From Gammaproteobacteria bacterium (lineage in GTDB: Bacteria > Pseudomonadota > Gammaproteobacteria > Pseudomonadales > Pseudomonadaceae): a stretch of DNA of 64,000 bases. Below are positions 1 to 8,320 of this stretch, one piece after another. The DNA lies in the NCBI GenBank assembly GCA_018826895.1, contig JAHJYA010000122.1, positions 62,001 through 126,000 on the forward strand. Reading direction: 5' to 3'. The notes beneath the pieces were generated by a model. It was given only the letters and a program-made list of their open reading frames with translations, did not search any database and had not been told where the DNA came from. A program made the translations under genes and the position numbers. How positions within the stretch are numbered: position 1 is the first letter of the stretch; the number at the start of each line of letters is the position of its first letter.

Positions 1-145
1 GCATCAGGCCCAAGGCGATCATGAAGGCGCCGCCCACTCGGCTGGGTACGATGAAAATCCGCCGCTGGGTCAAACGGACGCTGCCGGAGGCCGGAATCCG
101 TCGTGCCAGCCAGCGGTCCCAGTGCGGGCGCCAGCGACGGTTCAA
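1..145 (-). CDS. DUF58 domain protein, N-terminal fragment cut by window edge
   Basis: Reading leftward from a TTG at 145 gives an open frame to the window edge. It contains the stretch RRIFIVPSRVGGAFMIALGL, typical of the N-terminus of DUF58 (von Willebrand-like) membrane-associated proteins, just before the first membrane segment. The TTG overlaps the stop of the upstream MoxR ATPase gene (TTGA), which indicates translational coupling. MoxR plus DUF58 is a widespread gene pair thought to form a chaperone/assembly complex. No ATG lies upstream in frame after the MoxR stop, so TTG is the best start. About 48 codons are visible and the rest lies outside the window. Confidence 0.72.
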   Translation of the reverse strand, partial: MNRRWRPHWDRWLARRIPASGSVRLTQRRIFIVPSRVGGAFMIALGLM

Positions 146-1059
146 AGCGCCGGCACCTCACGCAACAGCCACTGCACCAGCGCACTGCCGCCATGCCCGG
201 CAGGATCAGCCTGGTCACGCAGGCGGTGGCCGACCACCGCCGGCAAGACCGCCTGCACATCCTCGGGAATCACGTAGTCGCGCTCGGCCAGAAACGCCCA
301 GGCGCGCGCCGCGGCGAGCAAAGCCAGGCTGCCACGCGGTGACAGGCCCCAGGCGAACTGCGGCTGGGTACGGGTGGCGTCGACCAGGCGCAGCACATAG
401 TCGATCAGTGCATCGCTGGCCCGCACCTGGGGAATTTCGGCCTGGATCAGCCCCAGCTCGCGGTGATCGAGAATCGGCTCCAGGCGTGGCAACAGGCTGC
501 GCCGCGAATCGCCGAGCAACAGCGCGCGTTCTGCGGCCTTGCCGGGATAACCGAGCGACAAGCGCATAAGGAAACGGTCGAGCTGCGACTCCGGCAGCGC
601 GAAGGTGCCGCCCTGGCTGACCGGGTTCTGCGTGGCGATAACGAAGAACGGCTCGGGCAGCGGCCGGGTTGCGCCCTCGATGGTCACCTGCCCCTCTTCC
701 ATGGCTTCGAGCAGCGCGCTCTGGCTCTTGGGGGTAGCCCGGTTGATTTCATCTGCCAGCACCAGCTCGGCGAAGATCGGCCCAGGGTGAAAGACAAACT
801 GCCCGCTGTCCTTGTCGAACACCGAGGTGCCGAGGATATCGCCGGGCAACAGGTCAGAGGTGAACTGAATGCGCTGAAAGCTCAGGCCCAACACCCTGGC
901 CAGGGCGTGGCTGAGGGTGGTCTTGCCCATCCCGGGCAGGTCCTCGATCAGCAAATGCCCGCGGGCCAATAAGCAGGCCATGGCCAGGCGAACCTGCGGT
1001 TCTTTACCTAAAAGGACCTGATTGACCGCGCTAAGGCAGGCGTCCAGTTTTGTGCGCAT
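142..1059 (-). CDS. MoxR-family AAA+ ATPase
   Basis: This 305-residue AAA+ ATPase has a Walker A motif (LPGMGKTT, residues 41-48), a Walker B/DEINRA segment (LADEINRATPKSQ), a sensor segment ending FVIATQNP, and the C-terminal lid typical of MoxR. MoxR proteins are believed to act as chaperones that mature or regulate partner protein complexes, usually with a DUF58/VWA partner, and such a partner follows directly with overlapping codons. I chose the ATG at 1059 (MRTKLDACL) over an upstream in-frame start because the family begins here and a GGGAGTG-like ribosome site precedes it. The substrate of this MoxR is unknown. Confidence 0.9.
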   Translation of the reverse strand: MRTKLDACLSAVNQVLLGKEPQVRLAMACLLARGHLLIEDLPGMGKTTLSHALARVLGLSFQRIQFTSDLLPGDILGTSVFDKDSGQFVFHPGPIFAELVLADEINRATPKSQSALLEAMEEGQVTIEGATRPLPEPFFVIATQNPVSQGGTFALPESQLDRFLMRLSLGYPGKAAERALLLGDSRRSLLPRLEPILDHRELGLIQAEIPQVRASDALIDYVLRLVDATRTQPQFAWGLSPRGSLALLAAARAWAFLAERDYVIPEDVQAVLPAVVGHRLRDQADPAGHGGSALVQWLLREVPAL

Positions 1060-1159
1060 CGTTTCACTCCCTTGCAGTTGCCGCGATGCTACTGGGCTGG
1101 CTGCTGCGGGCAAAGCGCGCTGTAACCTTTGCTCATGAAAACCTGCAGTGGCGCACACC

Positions 1160-1186
1160 TAGGGCCTGTTCTACACGCGAAACTGC
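1160..1186. repeat. possible half copy of the TA-flanked palindromic element
   Basis: TAGGGCCTGTTC followed by ACGCGAAAC resembles the terminal repeat TAGGGTCTGTTCCCGTTTCG of the larger element at 38644-38908. It lies directly at the stop codon of the chemoreceptor gene. No partner end is visible, so this is either a decayed remnant or chance. Confidence 0.35.
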
Positions 1187-3135
1187 GCCGCCATGTTCTG
1201 CAACTCATGGCCTAGCTCGGCGAGCTCACGACTGGCAGTTGCCGACTGGTCCATGGCCGTGGCGGACTGTTCGGTGGCATCGCGAATTGCGCTGATGCTG
1301 CGACTGACCTGCTCCGCCGCAACGCCCTGCTGCTCGGCTGCTGCGGCGATCTGCTGGTTCATCTCGACTATCTGGGTCACCGAACCGGCAATTTCTGTCA
1401 GCGCCCGGCCGGTCTGCTGCGCATCCTGCACCGTGTGTTCGACCAGACCGGCGCTCTGGCGCATATCACTCACCGCACGCTGAGTCCCGGCGCGCAGCGT
1501 GGCGATCAGGCTTTCGATTTCTGCCGTGGATTGCTGCGTACGCCTTGCCAGCGCGCGGACCTCATCAGCGACTACGGCAAAACCGCGCCCCTGCTCCCCC
1601 GCCCTGGCAGCTTCGATAGCCGCATTCAGAGCCAGCAGATTGGTCTGCTCGGCCACACTTTTGATGACTTCCAGAACCGAGTCGATGCGCTGGGTGTCCT
1701 GGCTCAGTCGTTCGATACTCTGGGTGGTGGCGCCCATCGCCTCGGCTAGTTGGTCGATGCGCTGCAAGGTCGCCTGCACCTGCCCGACGCCTTGGCCAAC
1801 TCGCTGCTCCGCCTGGGTGGTGGCCATGGCTGCCACCTCGGCATTGCGTGCGACACCCTGCACCGTGACCGTCATCTCATGCATCGCCGCCGCCACCTGG
1901 TCGGTCTCGGCTTTTTGCCCATTGACGCCTGCCTGGGTCTGTTCCGTAGCCTGGGATAAGCCCTGAGCAGCCATCGAGATACGCGTGACGCCGCCTTGCA
2001 GGTGGCCGAGCATATTGCGCAGGTTGCTCGACATAGCCTGCATCGCCCGCAGCAACTGGCCGATCTCATCGTCGCGCTGCACCTCGATCTCGGCGCTCAG
2101 GTCGCCGGCGGCAATGCGCTGTGCCTGGCCGATCACCGCCTTGAGTGGCCGGACAATCAACAGGGTAATCACCAGGGTGGCGAACAGCCCGAGGAGTATC
2201 GCCAGGCCAGTGGCAGCGCCGATCAGCCAGGCACTGCTGCTCAGTTGTGCTTGCAGCGCGCCTTGCTGCGTCGCATAGGCCTGGTCGACCTGCGCCATCA
2301 TCTGCTCGGCCTGCTGCACAAGGTTGCCGTACTCATCCTTTTGCGCCTGCAGATCACGGGTGTACTCGCCCAGGCGCTCGTTGAAGGATTTGATATTGCC
2401 CATCACCTCGACCAGCACCGCCGCGTAACCGGGATCGCTCATCGCCTCGCGCAAGCTGTCTGCCAGCGCCTGAGCTTGCTGGGCCTCGGCGATTTCGCTC
2501 TGGACCGGTTCGCCACTGCGCCGGCTCTGCTCAAGGCGCACCCGAGCCTGATCGAGGGCTTGCAGGAGCAGCTGGTGCACCTGACTAAGCTGGCCGGACT
2601 GGCCGATGGCCGTGCGCCCCTCCTGCTCCTGGCCACTTTTGAGCAGGTAGATGCCGTCATCGGCCAGGCCTTCGCGCAGCAGGTCCAGGCTATTGGCTGC
2701 GCTGACGACCAGCCAGGTGGCCGCCTCGAGCGACAGCAGCATGTTGTCGCCAAGCGACACATAGCGATCAAAGCCTTCACGGTACTGCGTCATGCCACTT
2801 GCCAACCCAGCCAGGCCTTGCTGCTCACTCACAGGCATGCTGGCCAGCAATGCGGCGCTGGCCTCACTGATATGCTCGGACTGCTCGTGCAAACGCTGAA
2901 TATGTTGGGGGTCTGCGCTGAGCGCATAGGATTGCTCGCTGCTGCGCATTTGCATGACCTGGCTGTTGAGCGCGCTCATGCGCTCCAGCAGCAAGGAGCG
3001 CGCGGCGACATCGCGCAGAGCCAGATATCCCGTCGCGGCAACGACCAGCGTCAGTGCCAGGACCACAGCAAAGCCCAGCGCCAGCTTGCTCGCCGTCGCC
3101 AGACTGGCCAGGCGACGCTGCAAAATACGCCCCAT
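1171..3135 (-). CDS. methyl-accepting chemotaxis protein with HBM-type sensor domain
   Basis: This is a 654-residue chemoreceptor. It has an N-terminal membrane helix (about 18-40), a long helical periplasmic region resembling the bimodular HBM/McpS sensor class, a second membrane helix near 300-325, a HAMP domain, and a signalling domain with the conserved hairpin tip ([20 protein letters not shown]). It should relay ligand binding to CheA/CheW; HBM receptors often sense TCA-cycle acids, but the ligand is not readable here. The ATG at 3135 is chosen because GGGAGGC sits six bases upstream; an ATG at 3147 would place this Shine-Dalgarno inside the gene. The stop codon touches a half copy of the palindromic repeat at 1160. 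Confidence 0.9.
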   Translation of the reverse strand: MGRILQRRLASLATASKLALGFAVVLALTLVVAATGYLALRDVAARSLLLERMSALNSQVMQMRSSEQSYALSADPQHIQRLHEQSEHISEASAALLASMPVSEQQGLAGLASGMTQYREGFDRYVSLGDNMLLSLEAATWLVVSAANSLDLLREGLADDGIYLLKSGQEQEGRTAIGQSGQLSQVHQLLLQALDQARVRLEQSRRSGEPVQSEIAEAQQAQALADSLREAMSDPGYAAVLVEVMGNIKSFNERLGEYTRDLQAQKDEYGNLVQQAEQMMAQVDQAYATQQGALQAQLSSSAWLIGAATGLAILLGLFATLVITLLIVRPLKAVIGQAQRIAAGDLSAEIEVQRDDEIGQLLRAMQAMSSNLRNMLGHLQGGVTRISMAAQGLSQATEQTQAGVNGQKAETDQVAAAMHEMTVTVQGVARNAEVAAMATTQAEQRVGQGVGQVQATLQRIDQLAEAMGATTQSIERLSQDTQRIDSVLEVIKSVAEQTNLLALNAAIEAARAGEQGRGFAVVADEVRALARRTQQSTAEIESLIATLRAGTQRAVSDMRQSAGLVEHTVQDAQQTGRALTEIAGSVTQIVEMNQQIAAAAEQQGVAAEQVSRSISAIRDATEQSATAMDQSATASRELAELGHELQNMAAQFRV

Positions 3136-3348
3136 AACGCCTCCCATTTGGTTGTATCGGCAAGCTTGCACGGTGCTCGTCACTGCAAGCGGCAACGGCT
3201 CCAGAGGGCAGCAGAAGCGAAAAAAAGACCGTGTCGCAGAGGCGCAACATAGAGGCAGACTGCCAGCAGCGACAAGCGACTGACAGGAAAGATGGTGCTG
3301 ATAGCTAAATGAAGGTCGTTTTTGATGCGAGAGACCGACCCAGTAAGT

Positions 3349-3957
3349 CTAGCTCGGCCGCTGCAACTCGAAGGTATCGCGAGTGCGGGTGTAGGCCATA
3401 CCGCCCAGACGGCCGACCACATCCAGCAATGCAGGGTCGATTCGCCCCTTGTCGTTGAGCACCGCGTCGTCGATATGCGCCAGCAGTACCTCGGCGAAGA
3501 TCAGGTGGCAGTTGGCGGCCTCACGTGGGAACGGCTGAATTTCCAGCACCTTGCATTCAAAGGCCACCGGTGCGCCCTGCACCCGCGGCGGCGCGACCAG
3601 GCTTGCCGGCAGACTGGCGATCGCACACTGCTCGAACTCGCTAATGCCATGGGGCAACACGGCGGCCGACGCATTCATCGCCTCGGCCTGGGCCACGGTG
3701 ACCAGGTGAATCACCAGCTCACCGGTCGTCTGGGCATTGCGTAAGGTGTCCTTGAGCGTGCCATCGTCCCGGCTGCCGACGTTGATCATCAGCGTCGGCG
3801 GATCATCACTGATCACCTGGAAGAAGCTGAATGGTGCCAGATTGCTCACGCCATCCTGCGACAGGCTGGAGACCCAGGCGATCGGCCGCGGGGTCACAGT
3901 AGACGCCAACCAGCGGTAGCGCTCCAGCGGGGTCAGGGTGGAAAAGTCGAGTTGCAT
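3349..3957 (-). CDS. flavin reductase-like FMN-binding protein
   Basis: This 202-residue protein belongs to the flavin reductase-like, FMN-binding split-barrel family. The segment TPRPIAWVSSLSQDGVSNLAPFSFFQ is the FMN-binding signature (PRPIAWVS...N.APFSFF), and it is followed by a DGTLKDTLRN helix. Members reduce flavins or bind FMN; the substrate here is unknown. I chose ATG 3957 (MQLDFSTLTP) because CTGGAG lies upstream and the extra upstream residues overlap the preceding lipoprotein gene, whose stop is 13 bases away. The two genes probably form a transcription unit. Confidence 0.82.
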   Translation of the reverse strand: MQLDFSTLTPLERYRWLASTVTPRPIAWVSSLSQDGVSNLAPFSFFQVISDDPPTLMINVGSRDDGTLKDTLRNAQTTGELVIHLVTVAQAEAMNASAAVLPHGISEFEQCAIASLPASLVAPPRVQGAPVAFECKVLEIQPFPREAANCHLIFAEVLLAHIDDAVLNDKGRIDPALLDVVGRLGGMAYTRTRDTFELQRPS

Positions 3958-3970
3958 TGCGGCTCCAGGG

Positions 3971-4249
3971 TTAGCGGCCAGCGCGAGATTCGCGAATGTA
4001 GAAGCGAGCGCGTTCTGCTTTGCTGGTACAGCCTTCATACGCCTCGAACTGCTGCTGAGTCTTGCCTGCAGTAAGCAGAGACAGCGCCTTGGAATAGCTC
4101 ACGGTCCCGGCAAAACCTTCGGCCTTGGCCAGGTCCAGCTCACGCCAGGCAGCATCCAGTTGGCTGGCGCAGCTGTCGCGGTAGGCAGTCTTGCCGGCGC
4201 AACCGGCAAGGGCAAGCAGTATCAGGGGCAGGCAGATCCAGGTTTTCAT
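3971..4249 (-). CDS. small lipoprotein of unknown function
   Basis: This 92-residue protein starts with a classic lipoprotein signal peptide ending in the lipobox LAGC (cysteine about residue 17). The mature part (AYRDSCASQLDAAWRELDLAKAEGFAG...) is short, helical and contains two further cysteines, one near the start and one in YEGCTSKAE, which could form a disulfide. The ATG at 4249 has GAGGA upstream. It precedes the flavin reductase-like gene by 13 bases. I do not recognise a family function; a periplasmic membrane-anchored helical protein is all that can be said. Confidence 0.75.
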   Translation of the reverse strand: MKTWICLPLILLALAGCAGKTAYRDSCASQLDAAWRELDLAKAEGFAGTVSYSKALSLLTAGKTQQQFEAYEGCTSKAERARFYIRESRAGR

Positions 4250-4338
4250 GGCAGTAGTCCTCAGAAAATCGGTTATTCGGCGAGATACGACGGTTAAAAC
4301 GCAAAAAAGTGCCCGATCTACCAAACAGCTTATAGGTC

Positions 4339-5448
4339 TCAATCCGCTTGCTGCAGCGCGCGCTCGCGCAGGAAGGCCACGACCTCGTCTTGCGCACCGA
4401 CGAACTCGATACGCCCTGCTTTGCTTTCCCGCTGGAAGGTATACATCGGATCGTAGTATTCCGTCAGCAAGGCTTCGATCCACGCCCGGTGCAAGGTCAC
4501 ATCACCCGTCGCGGCTTGCTCGGCCAAGGCCTGATCCATAATCGCCGCCAGGCGCTGATGACGCTCGCCGCCTAGGCGTTTGAGGATGTTATCCAGGCTC
4601 TGACGCAAACGCTCGGCGAACGCCTTGAAGCCGTCTTCAACGCCTTGCAGGGCAATAAAATCGGCACACAGGTCGATCACGTAATCCCTGAGAATGCGCT
4701 CCACCCGCCCGACCAGGCTGTCTTCCAGCCAGACCATGGGAAAGGCCTGCATCTGCGTGTACAGAGGCAACGGCAGAGAACAGCGGCCGATCATGCGGCC
4801 TTCGTCTTCCAGCACGAATTGCTGCATGCCGGCTGCGCGCTTGCGCAGAAGGTCCACGGCCAGGGCGTTCTCGAAATCGATCTGCGCCGGCTGCAGCGTG
4901 GCCCGCTTGCCGAAGCTTGAGCCACGATGATTGGCGTGACCTTCCAGGTCGACGGCGTTGTTCAACTGGGCAATCACCTCGGTCTTGCCGGTGCCTGTCA
5001 TGCCGCCCACCACCACGAACGCGCACTGGGCCATGGCCTGTTCGGTTGTCTCCAACAGAAAGGTACGCATGGCCTTGTAGCCGCCAATCACCCGTGGGTA
5101 GACGATGCCCGCCTCGCTCTTGAGCCACTGCTGGACGATTTGCGAGCGCAGGCCGCCGCGGAAGCAGTACAGGTAGCCCTCGGGATGAGCCTGGGCAAAT
5201 GCGGCCCAGGCCTCGATGCGCTGAGCCTTGGTCGCGCCGCTGACCAACTGGTGTCCCAGCTCGATGGCCGCCTGCTGGCCTTGCTGCTTGTAGCAGGTGC
5301 CGACGCGCTGGCGCTCGAGATCGTCCATCAGCGGCAGGTTGACCACGCCAGGGAATGCGCCCTTTGCGAACTCGACCGGGGCGCGGGCGTCCATCATCGG
5401 CGTGGCAGTGAGAAACAGGGTGCGGTAATCGTCACTGTTATCACGCAT
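4339..5448 (-). CDS. selU: tRNA 2-selenouridine synthase
   Basis: SelU (MnmH/YbbB) geranylates 2-thiouridine and replaces sulfur with selenium at the wobble base of certain tRNAs, using selenophosphate. The 369-residue protein has the N-terminal rhodanese domain with its catalytic cysteine at about residue 95 ([12 protein letters not shown]) and a C-terminal P-loop domain (GGMTGTGKT, residues 148-156). Its ATG overlaps the stop of selD (ATGA), so selenophosphate supply and use are translationally coupled. Length and domain order are normal for the family. Confidence 0.95.
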   Translation of the reverse strand: MRDNSDDYRTLFLTATPMMDARAPVEFAKGAFPGVVNLPLMDDLERQRVGTCYKQQGQQAAIELGHQLVSGATKAQRIEAWAAFAQAHPEGYLYCFRGGLRSQIVQQWLKSEAGIVYPRVIGGYKAMRTFLLETTEQAMAQCAFVVVGGMTGTGKTEVIAQLNNAVDLEGHANHRGSSFGKRATLQPAQIDFENALAVDLLRKRAAGMQQFVLEDEGRMIGRCSLPLPLYTQMQAFPMVWLEDSLVGRVERILRDYVIDLCADFIALQGVEDGFKAFAERLRQSLDNILKRLGGERHQRLAAIMDQALAEQAATGDVTLHRAWIEALLTEYYDPMYTFQRESKAGRIEFVGAQDEVVAFLRERALQQAD

Positions 5449-6482
5449 CAGGCAACCTCGACCGCGTATCGCTGTCGCTCTACCAGCCGACCGATCGGCT
5501 GCAGGTCCAGCCCTAGCTCACGGGCCGCAGCGAGAAACTCGTCCTCGCCCTCGGCGGTAACCGCCACCAGCAGCCCGCCACTGGTCTGCGGATCACACAG
5601 CAACAGTTTATGCAGCTCGGGCATGGGCGCGATTTTCTCGCCGTAGCTGTCGAAGTTGCGCTGGGTACCGCCCGGAATGCAGCCCTGCTCCAGGTAATAC
5701 TCGGCACTGCCCAGGCGCGGCACGGCGGCGAACTCTACGCAGGCGGTCAGGCCACTGCCATCGGCCATTTCTACCAGGTGGCCGAGCAGGCCAAAACCGG
5801 TGACGTCGGTCATCGCCGTGACCCCGGCCAGCTTGCCAAAGCGACTGCCGGGTTTGTTAAGGGTGCACATCCAGTCACGGGCCAGGCCCACGTCCTCGCT
5901 GCGCAACTTGGCCTTCTTCTCGGCGGTGGTGAGAATGCCGATGCCCAGAGGCTTGGTCAGGTACAGCGCACAACCGACGCTGGCAGTGTCGTTGCGTTTC
6001 ATGTGGCGCTTGTCCACCAGGCCGGTCACCGCGAGACCGAAGATCGGCTCCGGCGCATCGATGGAATGACCGCCGGCCAAGGGAATGCCAGCCTCGTCGC
6101 AGATGGCGCGGCCACCGCGGATCACCTCACGGGCGATCTCCGGGGCCAGCACATTGACCGGCCAGCCGAGAATGGCGATGGCCATCAGCGGGTCGCCGCC
6201 CATGGCGTAGATATCGCTGATGGCATTGGTCGCGGCAATGCGGCCGAAATCGTAGGGGTCGTCAACGATGGGCATGAAAAAGTCGGTGGTCGAGACCACA
6301 CCGCGCTCTTCGTCGATGGCATACACCGCCGCGTCATCGCGTGAAGCATTACCGACCCACAATTTAGGGTCGAGGTTTTGCGCGCCGCTGCCGGCAAGGA
6401 TGATATCCAACACTTTCGGGGAGATCTTGCAGCCGCAGCCAGCACCGTGGCTGTACTGGGTCAAACGAACGGGCGCGCTCAT
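5448..6482 (-). CDS. selD: selenide, water dikinase (selenophosphate synthetase)
   Basis: SelD makes selenophosphate from selenide and ATP. The 344-residue protein carries the N-terminal catalytic segment [13 protein letters not shown], with cysteines 16 and 18 and Lys 19; it uses cysteine rather than selenocysteine at the active site. Other conserved blocks are [37 protein letters not shown] and [10 protein letters not shown]. It is first in the selD-selU pair. No selenocysteine machinery (selA/selB/selC) is in this window, so only the tRNA-modification use is documented locally. Confidence 0.96.
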   Translation of the reverse strand: MSAPVRLTQYSHGAGCGCKISPKVLDIILAGSGAQNLDPKLWVGNASRDDAAVYAIDEERGVVSTTDFFMPIVDDPYDFGRIAATNAISDIYAMGGDPLMAIAILGWPVNVLAPEIAREVIRGGRAICDEAGIPLAGGHSIDAPEPIFGLAVTGLVDKRHMKRNDTASVGCALYLTKPLGIGILTTAEKKAKLRSEDVGLARDWMCTLNKPGSRFGKLAGVTAMTDVTGFGLLGHLVEMADGSGLTACVEFAAVPRLGSAEYYLEQGCIPGGTQRNFDSYGEKIAPMPELHKLLLCDPQTSGGLLVAVTAEGEDEFLAAARELGLDLQPIGRLVERQRYAVEVA

Positions 6483-6599
6483 GGTGGCTCACTTGTCTGG
6501 GCGATAGGCGGCGATTCTAGCAAATGCCGCCTTGGCGACGGGCGCGGGTGCACGGTATGTTGCTCAATCAGCGACACAGGCCACCCAGAGGGACGATCT

Positions 6600-7625
6600 A
6601 TGAGTAAACGAGTGGCATTGGTACTGGGCTCGGGCGGCGCCCGCGGCTATGCGCATATCGGCGTGATCGAGGAGCTGGAGGCCCGTGGTTATGAGATCGC
6701 CTGCATTGCGGGCTGCTCCATGGGCGCCGTAGTCGGCGGCATCTACGCCGCCGGCAAGCTCGATGCCTACCGCGACTGGACCCAAAGCCTGGATTATCTG
6801 GACGTGCTGCGCCTGCTCGACGTGAGCTTTCGCCTGGGCGCAATTCGCGGCGAAAAAGTCTTCGGGCGGATCCGCGAGATCGTCGGCGAAATGAATATCG
6901 AAGACCTGCGCATCCCCTTTACCGCCGTGGCCACCGACCTGACCAACCAGCAGGAAATCTGGTTCCAGGAAGGCTGTCTGCACCAGGCCATGCGTGCCTC
7001 AGCGGCGATTCCGAGCCTGTTCACCCCGGTGATTCAGGGCAAGCGCATGCTGGTCGATGGCGGGCTGCTCAACCCGCTGCCAATCGTGCCGGTGGTGTCC
7101 AGCCATTGCGACCTGATCATCGCAGTCAACCTGAACTCGAGTCACCAGCAGCATTACGAATTGCCCGTGGTCCAGCGCCCACCCGCGCTCAAGGGCCGTT
7201 TCGATCTCTTGATGAACTCCCTGGGCGCGCGCTTATCCTCACTCAAGCGCAAGCCCGGCGAAGATGACGCCCTGCTGTTACTCGAAGACCACAACCAACG
7301 GCTGCAACCCGAGGCCATCAACCCCTGGCAGCAGCAGGTCAAGGCCAGCCCGGCCAAAGCCGCCACGCCCAAGTCTGCCAGCGGTTCGCGCGTTGCCGAC
7401 CTCAGCGGCCCGGCCTCATTGCTGGAGCTGATCAACCAAAGCTTTGAGGTGATGCAAAACTCTCTGGCGCAGTACAAGATCGCTGGCTACCCGCCGGACA
7501 TTCTGATCAACGTGCCCAAGCGTGTATGCCGCTTCTTCGAGTTTTACAAAGCGCCGGAACTGATCATGCTCGGCCGGCAGATTGCCAGCGATACGCTGGA
7601 CAAGTACGAACGCGGGGAACGCTAG
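6600..7625 (+). CDS. patatin-like phospholipase, RssA type
   Basis: This 341-residue protein has the patatin catalytic dyad: the oxyanion-hole loop GSGGARGYAH (10-19), the nucleophile elbow GCSMG with Ser 40, and the aspartate of DGG (Asp 153). It resembles RssA/YchK proteins, predicted cytoplasmic serine esterases or phospholipases. A family-atypical linker rich in Lys/Ala/Ser lies at about residues 240-270. ATG 6600 has a GAGGGA ribosome site. It is transcribed divergently from selD, and its stop overlaps the stop of kdpE by four bases in convergent orientation. Confidence 0.88.
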   Translation: MSKRVALVLGSGGARGYAHIGVIEELEARGYEIACIAGCSMGAVVGGIYAAGKLDAYRDWTQSLDYLDVLRLLDVSFRLGAIRGEKVFGRIREIVGEMNIEDLRIPFTAVATDLTNQQEIWFQEGCLHQAMRASAAIPSLFTPVIQGKRMLVDGGLLNPLPIVPVVSSHCDLIIAVNLNSSHQQHYELPVVQRPPALKGRFDLLMNSLGARLSSLKRKPGEDDALLLLEDHNQRLQPEAINPWQQQVKASPAKAATPKSASGSRVADLSGPASLLELINQSFEVMQNSLAQYKIAGYPPDILINVPKRVCRFFEFYKAPELIMLGRQIASDTLDKYERGER

Positions 7626-8320
7626 GCCGACTCGCGCAGGCGGTAGCCAACACCGGCTTCGGTGACGATAAACCGCGGTGCGGCTGGGTCGTCGCCCAGC
7701 TTGTGCCGCAGGTGACCGACCACCACGCGCAGGTAGTGGCTGTCTTCGGCATGGCTGGGGCCCCAGATATCGCGCAGCAACTGCTGCTGGGTCACCACGC
7801 GGCCCAGGTGGCGCGCGAGCAAAGCCAGCACGGCGTACTCCTTGCGCGTCAGGGCTATTTCCTGCCCTGCCAGGCTGACCCGGCGATAGGCAAAGTCCAC
7901 GCTCAAGTCGCCACTGTCGACCCGCGCTTCGCGCTGCGGCTCGCCCTCACCGGCCTGGCGCAGCAGCACGCGCACCCGGGCGAGAAATTCCTGAATGCCG
8001 AAGGGTTTGGTCACGTAATCGTTGGCGCCGCCATCGAGCGCCAAGACCTTCTCACCCTCGCTGGCGCGCACCGATAGCACCAGCACCGGCACGCTCGACC
8101 ATTCACGCAGCTCACGCAGGACCTCTTGGCCGTCAAGGTCCGGCAGGCCCAGGTCGAGCACCACCAGGTCCGGCTGCACCAGGGCGGCCTGCTCCAAGCC
8201 CTCACGGCCATTCGCCGCCTCGACCACCCGGTAACCCTGAGCACTCAGGCTGATGCGCAGAAACTTGCGGATCTGCGGCTCGTCGTCGATCACCAGCAGC
8301 GTGGAGGCGTTGGTGTTCAT
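7622..8320 (-). CDS. kdpE: response regulator of the Kdp potassium system
   Basis: KdpE is the OmpR-family regulator that activates kdpFABC when external potassium is scarce or turgor falls. The 232-residue protein has the acidic pair Asp 12/13, the phospho-acceptor Asp 56 (VVLDLGLPD), the KPF switch lysine, and a C-terminal winged helix ending in a VGHLRHKLGDD recognition segment. It overlaps kdpD by four bases (ATGA), so sensor and regulator are co-translated. It is last in kdpFABCDE. Confidence 0.96.
   Translation of the reverse strand: MNTNASTLLVIDDEPQIRKFLRISLSAQGYRVVEAANGREGLEQAALVQPDLVVLDLGLPDLDGQEVLRELREWSSVPVLVLSVRASEGEKVLALDGGANDYVTKPFGIQEFLARVRVLLRQAGEGEPQREARVDSGDLSVDFAYRRVSLAGQEIALTRKEYAVLALLARHLGRVVTQQQLLRDIWGPSHAEDSHYLRVVVGHLRHKLGDDPAAPRFIVTEAGVGYRLRESA

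Noticed and set aside
1996..3252. Plus-strand open frame antisense to the chemoreceptor
   Set aside because: Leu/His/Gln-rich shadow with no domain; the minus-strand chemoreceptor is certain.
3136..3348. Possible flagellar sigma promoter (GCCGATAC) upstream of the first chemoreceptor
   Set aside because: The -10-like GCCGATAC is close to the start codon, but no TAAA-like -35 lies at the right distance.
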